The notes under the pieces were generated by a model. That model was not told the origin of the DNA. It saw only the letters and a program-made list of their open reading frames with translations, and did no database searches. A program made the position numbers and the translations under genes. A stretch of 20,668 bases of DNA from DAINBT01 sp036732785 (GTDB lineage Bacteria; Planctomycetota; Phycisphaerae; Sedimentisphaerales; SM23-30). The stretch is taken from NCBI GenBank assembly GCA_964537505.1, contig CAZICK010000069.1, forward strand, positions 1 to 20,668. The letters run 5' to 3'. Positions within the stretch are counted from its first letter, which is position 1, and each line of letters begins with the position of its first letter. Of the stretch, positions 1-9,145 are shown one piece after another.

Positions 1-435
1 TCCCTTCCAATCCCAACACAGCCCATTTCGACTATAAGCCAATACTACCACGGCCCGCCCAAACTGTCAAACAAAATCCCAACCTTTCACATCCTCTTTC
101 CTTCCCTGCCCCCGGACCGCCCACTCCAACTCCGCCCTCTGTCTTCTGACTTCTCACTTCTAACTTCTGACCCCCTTCAACTGGTCCGCCCTCTTTCCTT
201 CTGTCTTCCGCCTTCTGACTTCCCCCCTAGTGCCTAGTGCCTGTTGCCTATTGCCTTCTTTCGCTATCTTACCCATCTTAACATCAAAACTCATCAAAAC
301 ATACTATAAACAGGGTGCAAACATGGTACAAACATAGTGCAAACCGCATCACTTTTCATCAGAATTCATCCAAATTTCGCCGAATTTCGCACTTTTTTCT
401 TACCCATCTTACCTAATCGTTATAATCGTTACGCA
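1..435. repeat. Gene-free mosaic of degenerate simple repeats
   Basis: No convincing gene is seen here. About 95-235 is a pyrimidine-rich tract made of variants of cttctgactt, with a partly duplicated block beginning tccgccctct near 135 and 186. Around 229-254 there are four tandem variants of a 7-mer (tagtgcc, tagtgcc, tgttgcc, tattgcc). At 314-346 there are three tandem 11-bp units (ggtgcaaacat, ggtacaaacat, agtgcaaaccg). The string cttacccatctta occurs near 268 and again, with one change, near 399. This looks like slippage-derived intergenic DNA with no sign of coding. Confidence 0.6.
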
Positions 436-690
436 AAAATAAGCACTTACATCGATTCCAGCAACGTAAAATAAGCACTTACAACAATTCCCCGCTACGA
501 AAAATAAGCACTATAATTGTCATGCCCGACTTGATCGGGCATCCAGTACAACAATTTCCAATCTCGTAAAATAAGCACTTACAGAAATTCCCCATAACCA
601 AAAACAAGGACTTACGTTCATTTCCCCCAAACGTAAAATAAGCACTTACGTCAAATTCGCACATCGAAAAACAACGACTTATATCAATCC
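436..690. repeat. Interspersed array, about 33-bp period, core AAAATAAGCACTTAC
   Basis: Seven copies of a 15-bp core start at 436, 468, 501, 568, 601, 635 and 668. The spacings are 32, 33, 67, 33, 34 and 33 bp. Copies 1, 2, 4 and 6 match AAAATAAGCACTTAC exactly. Copy 5 reads AAAACAAGGACTTAC and copy 7 AAAACAACGACTTAT. The 18-bp remainder is less conserved but often contains AATTCCC. The core is nearly palindromic (TAAG-CA-CTTA). The 67-bp gap is explained by a 34-bp insertion in unit 3. It is not a CRISPR array, because the core is short and degenerate and the 'spacers' resemble each other. A protein-binding array or a decaying tandem repeat are both possible. Confidence 0.75.
513..546. mobile_element. 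34-bp hairpin (REP/MITE-like) element inserted in an array unit
   Basis: Unit 3 of the array is interrupted after its AAAATAAGCACT. Removing 513-546 restores a perfect core (…CACT+TAC) and a normal 33-bp unit, so this is a clean insertion, flanked by TA on both sides (512-513 and 547-548). The insert contains ATGCCCGA (522-529), a 5-nt loop, and TCGGGCAT (535-542), an 8-bp perfect stem followed by CCAG. Short elements of the type ATGCCCGACTTGATCGGGC are familiar as dispersed repeats in several bacterial genomes; that part is recollection, not tested here. Confidence 0.6.
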
Positions 691-691
691 C

Positions 692-766
692 GAACCACCG
701 TTGTACAGACCCGTATGCCCGGTGGTGTGACAGGGAAAGCCCCCGAGGGCCAACCTCTATGTCGAT
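692..766 (+). mobile_element. Probable group II intron 3' remnant (domains V and VI)
   Basis: ACCACCG (694-700) pairs perfectly with CGGTGGT (720-726). An inner GTAC/GTAT stem closes a 6-nt loop, giving a 33-nt hairpin close to the ~34-nt size of intron domain V. It is followed by GTGTGACAGGG, a GCCCcCGAGGGC hairpin and CCTCTATGTCGAT. GACA (728-731) can pair with TGTC (760-763), and an A at 759 lies 7 nt before a possible 3' end at 766, as expected for the domain VI branch-point A. The pattern GAACCnCCG…CGGTGGTGTG…CTCTATGTCGAT resembles intron 3' ends associated with reverse transcriptases. No reverse transcriptase or upstream domains are present, so this would be a truncated relic. Alternatively, on the minus strand GCCCTCGGGGGCTTT could act as a weak hairpin. 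Confidence 0.45.
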
Positions 767-788
767 TAACTATTAACTGCAATTGATA

Positions 789-2150
789 TTACTTAGCCGG
801 CGGCAATTCAATATTTTTGACACGGAGGATACGGACACCGCCGAAGGCATCATACGTGTCGGTGCCGACAAGTGATATTTTTTTGCCCAGCCATGATTCG
901 AGGCTGGGACCATCTTTGTCGGCTATGGCGTAGTAGATAAATTGTCCGTCCTCGTCCAGCACGAGATAGCGGCGGTTCTGGTTGGCGGCGGTAAAAACCG
1001 CCGACCGGGCAAGTTGGCCTTTAACGACAATATCTTCTTGGGTCTTTGGCGGATTATCCACCGCTACCATAAGCTCCGTTTTCTTGTCGATATTGGCCAT
1101 GGTAACGCGGAGTTTTTCATCCTGAGCCAGTGATTCTTTCAGAACATCTAGGGACAGTTGTACCCGCTGTATCTGATTGGAAAATCCCGAAGCAATCGCC
1201 TTGAGCGAAGGAGATTGGGCTTTGCTGATAAGTTCTCGCAGTTTTTCCTCTATCGTTTCGAAGTTGCGCTGTTTAATGGGTTTATTCTGTTCGGCCTTAA
1301 ATAACCTGATAATTTCCATGTATTCCTTCCGCTTCAACTGGGCCTGGGCAAGTGGAGCTTCCGCGGGCGCAGCGGCAGCATCTTTGCTGCTTTGAGATCG
1401 CAGTTCGTCCAGTTTGGCGGCGTTGACAGATCCAATGGGCTTGATGTAATCCAATGAAACCCAGAAATAGCAGTTTTTCGGGGTAACGATTTTGTAAAAA
1501 TCGTCACGTTCGCCGATGACCTGGACAATGGACCCTTTGTCGAGCCTGGTCTGCACCTGGTCTGCATTGGCCGGGGGCACCTTGACAGAGCCGGCCCGAA
1601 CACGGATATCATTGCCCGTGACGATGCCCAACAGAGGTTCGGGAACAGTGGCGGTTATGGTCTCTGTTTTGCCGGGCGTTGGTTCGGTTGTTTGCGGCTG
1701 TTCGGTTTGGGGGGCGGCGGTTTTTTCTTCAGGGGTGCTTTTAACGGTATCTGTTTCGGTAACGGCCCGGGGCTGGGCGGGGATATTCTGAAGCTCGACG
1801 TACTGTTTGGCAATATAGCTGAAGCACTGCGATGTAGGCTCGATCCTGGCCCAGTTGGTCTGGCCGAGAACATGCTCGTGGACAATCACTTCCTGGCCCT
1901 GCTGGAGTTTGCCAACATCATAATATATCTGCGCCGGTCCCGAGCGGACATAAACGCTATCACCGATAATTGTGGCGAGATAAGGGGTGAATTCGGGCTT
2001 TTCGGCCTGAGGCTGTGCAGCTCCAGGCGTTTGAGAAACCATTGCCGACGGACCGCCAGGGTCGGGAGGAACCTGGCTCCATCCTGTTGCACTACAAGAG
2101 ATTACGACAATTACTATGACCCAAATACGCTTTTTGTGACTGTTAAACAT
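789..2150 (-). CDS. Secreted protein with two SH3-like (SH3b) domains
   Basis: 453 residues. A signal peptide is seen at residues 1-26 (two Lys and one Arg near the start, then VIVIVVISCSATGW, with cleavage probably after SQ), so the mature protein is probably periplasmic or exported. Residues ~57-120 form a bacterial SH3 domain (GDSVYVRSGP, then GQEVIVHEHVLGQTNWARI). Residues ~172-240 form a second one (GNDIRVRAGSVKV, then FYKIVTPKNCYFWVS). They are joined by a Pro/Thr/Glu/Gln-rich linker (~121-170). A charged, probably helical region (~250-350) follows, then an uncharacterised β-rich tail (~365-453). SH3b domains usually bind peptidoglycan or proteins; no hydrolase domain is seen, so a scaffold or cell-wall-binding role is an inference. 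A GGGAG sequence upstream supports the start. It is divergent from the rhomboid gene. Confidence 0.8.
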   Translation of the reverse strand: MFNSHKKRIWVIVIVVISCSATGWSQVPPDPGGPSAMVSQTPGAAQPQAEKPEFTPYLATIIGDSVYVRSGPAQIYYDVGKLQQGQEVIVHEHVLGQTNWARIEPTSQCFSYIAKQYVELQNIPAQPRAVTETDTVKSTPEEKTAAPQTEQPQTTEPTPGKTETITATVPEPLLGIVTGNDIRVRAGSVKVPPANADQVQTRLDKGSIVQVIGERDDFYKIVTPKNCYFWVSLDYIKPIGSVNAAKLDELRSQSSKDAAAAPAEAPLAQAQLKRKEYMEIIRLFKAEQNKPIKQRNFETIEEKLRELISKAQSPSLKAIASGFSNQIQRVQLSLDVLKESLAQDEKLRVTMANIDKKTELMVAVDNPPKTQEDIVVKGQLARSAVFTAANQNRRYLVLDEDGQFIYYAIADKDGPSLESWLGKKISLVGTDTYDAFGGVRILRVKNIELPPAK

Positions 2151-2277
2151 GACTTTTCTCCCAAAACAGAGGATCGATTGTCATTTGTTTCCAAGCAGCC
2201 CGAACGCTACCATAAGTTGTTTCTGCTGTCAACGCAAAAGATGTAAAAATCGCTCAAACAAAACTTGCGTTCGGTCG

Positions 2278-2306
2278 TATAATTACTACAATATTGACCG
2301 TAGTAA
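2278..2306 (+). promoter_or_regulatory. Candidate rhomboid promoter with overlapping inverted repeat
   Basis: A consensus TATAAT lies at 2278-2283, about 45 bp before the rhomboid ATG. No good -35 is seen 16-18 bp upstream. TTACTAC (2283-2289) and GTAGTAA (2300-2306) form a perfect 7-bp inverted repeat spaced by 10 bp. It starts in the last base of the -10 box and covers the expected start site, a typical position for a repressor operator or a 5'-UTR hairpin. Confidence 0.35.
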
Positions 2307-2327
2307 CTAGTTAGGAGATCGGACGTT

Positions 2328-3515
2328 ATGATAATTCCAATCGGCACCGACAACCCGCTTCGACGCAGGCCGACGATGAATTATGTTCTGATCGCAATAA
2401 ATTTTATCATTTTTATCTACACCTATCAGCCCCATGAAATTGGTCCCGGCGTGACTGAGCCACTGCGTGAGGCGACCGGGACATACAAGCTATTTCCGCA
2501 AGAACCTCAGATTTATCAGTTCGTCACTTACGCTTTTCTACATGCCAATTGGATGCACATTATCGGCAATATGTTGTTTCTGTATATATTCGGCAACAAT
2601 GTTAACGATAAGCTGGGCAATCTGGGCTATCTGCTGTTATATCTGGGCGGCGGTGTTTGCAGCGGTCTGGGACATGCCCTTTTTCACAATAGTGCCGTTT
2701 TAGGGGCTTCCGGGGCGGTGGCGGCGGTTACAGGCGCCTATATGGTACTCTTTCCCAAGACTTATGTGCATGTATTGTATTGGCTTTTCTTTATTGGGAC
2801 GACCGAGATTCCCGCCCTTTATTTCATTCTGTTCAAGCTTATTTTATGGGATAACATATTCCCCGTCATGGTCAAAATACCAGGCAACATCGCCTACGGG
2901 GCACATCTGGCCGGTTATGCTTTTGGAATAGGTATTCCCTTGGTAATGCTGGTCACGAAATTGCTTCCGCACAGTCACTACGATCTTTGGGCGTTGATCG
3001 AACGCCGGCAGCGGCGACAGCAGTATCGCAAAGTCGTCGATCAAGGATACGATCCTTTCGGGCCGGGCGAAAATGTTCGCAGGAAAGTAGATTCTAAGGT
3101 GACCGAATCGGTCCCGCTGGACGCTCGCACTGAACGGGTCAGGCAGTTGCGAACGGAAATATCCAGCGCCGCCAACAGCTCTAATCTCGATCAGGCGGTT
3201 GACAAATATCTGCAACTAATGGAAATCGACAATCAACAGGCACTGCCTCAACAGCAACAACTGGACATAGCCAACAAGCTTATGCACAATAACCGGCATG
3301 AAGCCGCGGCGGCGGCCTACGAAGTTTTTCTGCGACATTATCATAAGACCTATCCTTTTATTGAACAGATTGAGCTAATGGTGGGTTTGATCTACAGCCG
3401 TTATCTCGAACAGGAAGACCTGGCGAAAAAACATCTCCGATCCGCTCTCGATAAGTTATCCGATCCGGGCCAAAAGAAAATGTGTCAGGATGAACTGGAC
3501 AGATTAGAGGGCTAA
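2328..3515 (+). CDS. Rhomboid-family intramembrane serine protease with TPR-like C-terminus
   Basis: 395 residues. The N-terminal ~210 residues are a multi-pass rhomboid domain (inner-membrane protease that cleaves transmembrane helices). The HxxxxHxxxN motif is HANWMHIIGN (H72, H77, N81). The GxSG active-site loop is GASG at 126-129, making Ser128 the nucleophile. The partner His is in GAHLAGYAFG (H193), so the Ser-His dyad is complete. The soluble C-terminal ~180 residues begin with a basic stretch (ERRQRRQQYRK) and continue as paired helices with the look of TPR repeats (DQAVDKYLQLMEID, EAAAAAYEVFLRHY, EDLAKKHLRSALDKL). TTAGGAG lies just upstream of the ATG. Its substrate is unknown. The tail may recruit or sense partners, which is an inference. 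Confidence 0.88.
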   Translation: MIIPIGTDNPLRRRPTMNYVLIAINFIIFIYTYQPHEIGPGVTEPLREATGTYKLFPQEPQIYQFVTYAFLHANWMHIIGNMLFLYIFGNNVNDKLGNLGYLLLYLGGGVCSGLGHALFHNSAVLGASGAVAAVTGAYMVLFPKTYVHVLYWLFFIGTTEIPALYFILFKLILWDNIFPVMVKIPGNIAYGAHLAGYAFGIGIPLVMLVTKLLPHSHYDLWALIERRQRRQQYRKVVDQGYDPFGPGENVRRKVDSKVTESVPLDARTERVRQLRTEISSAANSSNLDQAVDKYLQLMEIDNQQALPQQQQLDIANKLMHNNRHEAAAAAYEVFLRHYHKTYPFIEQIELMVGLIYSRYLEQEDLAKKHLRSALDKLSDPGQKKMCQDELDRLEG

Positions 3516-3541
3516 GGACGTGTAAACATTATATGCGGGCG

Positions 3542-4927
<1,386 letters not shown>

Positions 4928-4938
4928 AAGTTTGCTCC

Positions 4939-4974
4939 AAAAAAACCGTGTGGGGCGCCGCCAACGGCGGTTTT
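4939..4974 (-). terminator. Hairpin plus T7 between rfbD and fumC
   Basis: Read on the minus strand, AAAACCG (4974-4968) can pair with CGGTTTT (4948-4942), and the T-run continues to seven (4945-4939). An alternative, stronger hairpin GGCGG/CCGCC (4970-4958, loop of 3) shares bases with the first arm. The T-run directly abuts the fumC Shine-Dalgarno GGAG. It could terminate rfb transcripts, or, with the two mutually exclusive folds, act as a leader switch for fumC. The first reading is simpler. Confidence 0.35.
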
Positions 4975-5039
4975 ATGATCCCGGCCAACGGTCAGAACAA
5001 CAACCCCTGCCGGAAACTTTTAGTATCACAACGGCTCAC

Positions 5040-5927
5040 TCAAGGTGAGACGGTTTGGCCCAGATGCTCCGCGACGCTCTGTTGCCAGGGGCGAGCGGTC
5101 CAGCCTAACAGGTCAAATGTTTCGGAACAATCCAGGGCCGAATAAGCAGGCCGCGGGGCAGGCCGCGGAAACTCGCTCGTCGAGCAGGGTGAAACTTTAC
5201 AATCCAGACCGGCAATTTTTACCGCAGCGCAGGCTAAATCAAACCAACTGCAACACGGGCCGTTACAAAAATGATGTATTCCCTGAACATCCTTGTCCGC
5301 CAGGTCGGCCAGACAGCGAGCCAGGTCAGGCGCGTAAGTTGGACAACCAATCTGGTCATCGACGACTTTCAAATCCGGTCGCTGACGGGCCAGGGCCACT
5401 ATCGTATCCACAAAGTTTTTCCCGTTCCTGCCAAACAGCCACGATGTACGTATTATCAAATATCTGCCGCCAATAGCCTTGATCGCTTCTTCGCCGGCCA
5501 GTTTGCTGCGGCCGTAGGCGCCCTGGGGGTCGGTTTGATCGTCAGGGCGGTAGGGAGTCCGGGAATTGCCGGAGAAAACATAATCAGTGCTGACATGAAC
5601 AAACAAGCTATCGCAACTGCCAGAGGCCTCGGCTAAATTGGCTACCCCCTTACCGTTCACCGCGGTGGCCAGTTCTTTCTGCTGCTGGGCGCCATCCACA
5701 TCGGTGTAGCCGCTACAGTTGAAAACCACGGCAGGAGCGATCTGATCGATCAGCTTAGCAGTGGCCTGGGCATCGGTGATGTCCAAATGAAAATATTGAT
5801 CGAGATGCTCCGGCCAGGTGGACCCAACTACCTGCCGTTGTCGGCTGCGCAGCAAGGCAACCAGGTCGCTGCCAAGCATGCCGTCGGCTCCGACAACCAA
5901 TACTTTTTCGCCGCGACCTTCAGCCAT
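5040..5927 (-). CDS. rfbD: dTDP-4-dehydrorhamnose reductase
   Basis: 295 residues from the ATG at 5927-5925. This is the last step of dTDP-L-rhamnose synthesis: NAD(P)H reduction of dTDP-4-dehydro-L-rhamnose. The Rossmann motif GADGMLG is at residues 13-19, STDYVFSG at 113-120, and the short-chain dehydrogenase pair Tyr138/Lys142 lies in GAYGRSK. An in-frame TTG at 5933 would overlap the rfbB stop codon, but the purine-rich AGAAAGAAG sits about 6 nt before the ATG and touches the TTG, so the ATG is preferred. The gap to rfbB is only 2 bp, so the two are co-translated. No rfbC (3,5-epimerase) is seen next to it. Confidence 0.92.
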   Translation of the reverse strand: MAEGRGEKVLVVGADGMLGSDLVALLRSRQRQVVGSTWPEHLDQYFHLDITDAQATAKLIDQIAPAVVFNCSGYTDVDGAQQQKELATAVNGKGVANLAEASGSCDSLFVHVSTDYVFSGNSRTPYRPDDQTDPQGAYGRSKLAGEEAIKAIGGRYLIIRTSWLFGRNGKNFVDTIVALARQRPDLKVVDDQIGCPTYAPDLARCLADLADKDVQGIHHFCNGPCCSWFDLACAAVKIAGLDCKVSPCSTSEFPRPAPRPAYSALDCSETFDLLGWTARPWQQSVAEHLGQTVSP

Positions 5928-5929
5928 CG

Positions 5930-6949
5930 TCAACTTCTTTCTCTCTGACCGTACTGTTTTTCGTAGTAATCCAGGTATTCGCCGGTTTTAATGGCCGACC
6001 ACCAGGGTTTGTTGCCGAGATACCATTCAATGGTCTGTCGCAATCCTTCTTCAAAATCAACCTGCGCCTGCCAGCCCAACTGCTGCTTTGTCTTGGTGGA
6101 GTCAATAGCATAGCGTCTGTCATGGCCGAGCCTGTCAGTTACGTGTTCAATGTAACTTTCGTTCTTGCCCAGATGCTTGAGGATCAGTTTAGTAATGTTA
6201 ATGTTGTATTGTTCGTTTTCCGAACCGATGTTGTAAACCTCACCGTCCAGACCTTTTTCGATGACTGTCAGAATCGCCCGGCAGTGGTCGTCAACGTGAA
6301 TCCAGTCCCTGATCTGCATACCATCGCCGTAAACAGGTACTTTTTTGCCCTCCAGCAGGTTCGTCACAAAAAGCGGTATGAGCTTTTCGGGAAACTGATA
6401 CGGGCCATAATTATTCGAACAGCGGGTAACGACCACCGGAAAACCGAACGTATGGTGATAAGCCAACAACAGTAAGTCGGCTGAGGTTTTGGAGGCGCTG
6501 TAGGGACTATTGGGCGCCAGTGGCGTGGTTTCGGTAAACAGCCCCGTTTTACCCAGCGAACCGTAAACCTCGTCGGTCGATACCTGCAGAAATCGTTTGA
6601 CCTTGTGCTTCCTGGCGGCCTCGGCCAGGACCCTGACGCCTTCGATATTGGTACGAATAAAATCACCCGCCGAGAGGATACTGCGGTCCACGTGGCTTTC
6701 GGCGGCAAAATTGACTACGATGTCCATCCGTTCCATGGCAGTATCGACCGCTTTGGGATCACAGATATCGGCCTTGATGAAGGTGAAACGCCTATCCCGC
6801 TGGAAATCGGCCAGGTTGGCCAGGTTGCCTGCATAAGTAAGGGCATCGTAAGCCCTCACCTGCCAATCGCTTTTGGCATCGGCCAATAATAAGCGAACAA
6901 AATTACAACCGATAAACCCGGCTGCTCCGGTTACCAAAATTGATTTCAT
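5930..6949 (-). CDS. rfbB: dTDP-glucose 4,6-dehydratase
   Basis: 339 residues, full length. It is an extended-SDR enzyme that converts dTDP-D-glucose to dTDP-4-dehydro-6-deoxy-D-glucose with bound NAD+. It shows the GAAGFIG nucleotide-binding loop (8-14), the family-specific STDEVYG at 124-130 (Asp126/Glu127 act in dehydration) and Tyr150/Lys154 in SPYSASK. The ATG is preceded by AAGGGAAAG. It lies 46 bp after rfbA and almost touches rfbD. The product could feed O-antigen, capsule or glycoprotein rhamnose. Confidence 0.95.
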   Translation of the reverse strand: MKSILVTGAAGFIGCNFVRLLLADAKSDWQVRAYDALTYAGNLANLADFQRDRRFTFIKADICDPKAVDTAMERMDIVVNFAAESHVDRSILSAGDFIRTNIEGVRVLAEAARKHKVKRFLQVSTDEVYGSLGKTGLFTETTPLAPNSPYSASKTSADLLLLAYHHTFGFPVVVTRCSNNYGPYQFPEKLIPLFVTNLLEGKKVPVYGDGMQIRDWIHVDDHCRAILTVIEKGLDGEVYNIGSENEQYNINITKLILKHLGKNESYIEHVTDRLGHDRRYAIDSTKTKQQLGWQAQVDFEEGLRQTIEWYLGNKPWWSAIKTGEYLDYYEKQYGQRERS

Positions 6950-6995
6950 GATGTTTACTTTCCCTTAATGTTAATAAACCACAGAGCACAGAGTT

Positions 6996-7730
<735 letters not shown>

Positions 7731-7899
7731 TTGTTTGTCTCCCAACAAGTAAAGATTTTCACAACACAAACAGGCAGAACACTTTTCTGAGCGGTTCCGT
7801 AAGGAAACCCCTGAAAATTCATTTTTTACTACGGACGGCTGCGATCCCCGCCGGCATCGTTATCGTCACAAAAGCAATTTTTAAGAGGTTCCCTTTATT

Positions 7900-9036
7900 C
7901 TACGGCTGGCCCATCTTCTTCCATTTGGGATCAAGACGGGCAAAGTAATCGTAGCCTTTAGCCATATAAAGAGCATCCAAAACGGCTATACGCACCATCG
8001 CCTCAGCCACAGGATAGATACGCGGCAGTATGCTGATGTCGCGACGGGTGATGGCGGCCAACTTGGCCTCTTTCATTTCCACCATATTAATCGAGTCCTG
8101 CTCCTTACTGATGGTCGGAGTCGGTTTTACCGCCACGCGCATTACCAGGTCCTCACCGTTGCTCATGCCGCCGGCAAAACCGCCACAGTTATTAGTGCGA
8201 AAACGAACACGTTCACCGTCAAGGTAAGGCAGATCGTTCCATTGGGAACCTTTCATCCCGGCAGCTTTGAATCCGCCACCAAATTCCAGGCCTGTCGTCG
8301 CGCCAATACCCATCAAACCCGATGCGATTGTTGCCTTGAGCTTGTCGAAGACCGGCTCGCCCAGACCGGCCGGTACGCCGCGGGCGATGACCTCGATAGC
8401 GCCGCCGGCAGTGTCACCTTCATCGGCCACCTTGGCTAAATCCTCGATCATCCGATCAGCCGCTTCCAGATCGCAGCAGTTCAAATCGTTCTTACGATAG
8501 TTGGCCTTGATCTGCTCGAACGTCAGCGGCCCGGCCTTAATACCGCGGCTTTCGGTAATATGAGCAATTACTTCAATACCTTCTCGTTCGAGTATGAATT
8601 TGGCCACGGCTCCGCCGGCAACACGCCCCACCGTCTCGCGGCCGCTGGCCCGACCGGCCCCACACCAGTCACCATACGGACCATACTTGACGAAAAAAGC
8701 ATATTCGGCATGGCCCGGCCGGATCAAATCCTTCACCCGACGATATTGCTCGACGTGAATCTTCTGCGTATCGACATTGTACACTATCATGCCTATCGGA
8801 GCGCCTGTCGTTACGCCTTCGAGCATACCGGCCACAATCTCAACCTGATCGGTCTCTTTACGCGGTGAGTCGATCTTGCTGCGGCCAGGCCGACGTTTGT
8901 CCAACTCGGCCTGAACGTATTCATTGGTAATCTTCAAACCCGGCGGCACACCGTCAACTATCGTTAACAATGCCTTTCCATAACTTTCACCACAAGCGGT
9001 GACACGAAACAGTCGTCCAAATGTGTTCCCTAACAA
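7900..9036 (-). CDS. aroC: Chorismate synthase, with Tyr at the GESHG position
   Basis: 378 residues. It converts 5-enolpyruvylshikimate-3-phosphate to chorismate with reduced FMN. The start is taken as TTG (9036-9034): GGAGG (9049-9045) is 8 nt before it, and translation then begins MLGNTFGRLFRVT, the family's usual opening. An upstream TTG would add six residues and place the Shine-Dalgarno inside the gene. The signatures RPGHAE, GAGRASGRETVGRVAGG, CGGFAGGMSNGEDL and RVAVKPTPTI are all visible. The odd point is GESYG at residues 16-20. The family has GESHG, whose His is a proposed general acid; here the codon is TAT, one base from CAT. The second catalytic His (RPGHAE) is kept. It follows aroA, the preceding enzyme in the pathway. 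Confidence 0.93.
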   Translation of the reverse strand: MLGNTFGRLFRVTACGESYGKALLTIVDGVPPGLKITNEYVQAELDKRRPGRSKIDSPRKETDQVEIVAGMLEGVTTGAPIGMIVYNVDTQKIHVEQYRRVKDLIRPGHAEYAFFVKYGPYGDWCGAGRASGRETVGRVAGGAVAKFILEREGIEVIAHITESRGIKAGPLTFEQIKANYRKNDLNCCDLEAADRMIEDLAKVADEGDTAGGAIEVIARGVPAGLGEPVFDKLKATIASGLMGIGATTGLEFGGGFKAAGMKGSQWNDLPYLDGERVRFRTNNCGGFAGGMSNGEDLVMRVAVKPTPTISKEQDSINMVEMKEAKLAAITRRDISILPRIYPVAEAMVRIAVLDALYMAKGYDYFARLDPKWKKMGQP

Positions 9037-9145
9037 ATTACTGTCCTCCAGCAAAAAAATCGCTATTAGTTAATTGTCAGTAGTCAGCAGTGACAAACGT
9101 ATCCTGCCTCTGACACGTCCAACAATATTTTACAATTTCCCAATT

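Noticed and set aside
479..664. 61-codon ORF (-) across the array
   Set aside because: It exists because the 33-bp period keeps frame; the protein is a by-product of the repeats, with no ribosome-binding site or family resemblance.
436..690. CRISPR array
   Set aside because: The repeated core is only 15 bp and degenerate, the intervening 18 bp are similar to one another, one unit carries an insertion, and no cas gene is nearby.
1692..2246. 184-codon ORF (+) antisense to the SH3 protein gene
   Set aside because: The minus-strand frame has a signal peptide and two recognisable domains; this one has Arg/Gly-rich composition typical of an antisense shadow.
7793..7811. Hairpin GGTTCC/GGAAACC between aroC and rfbA as a terminator
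   Set aside because: No T-run follows on either strand and the stem has a bulge.
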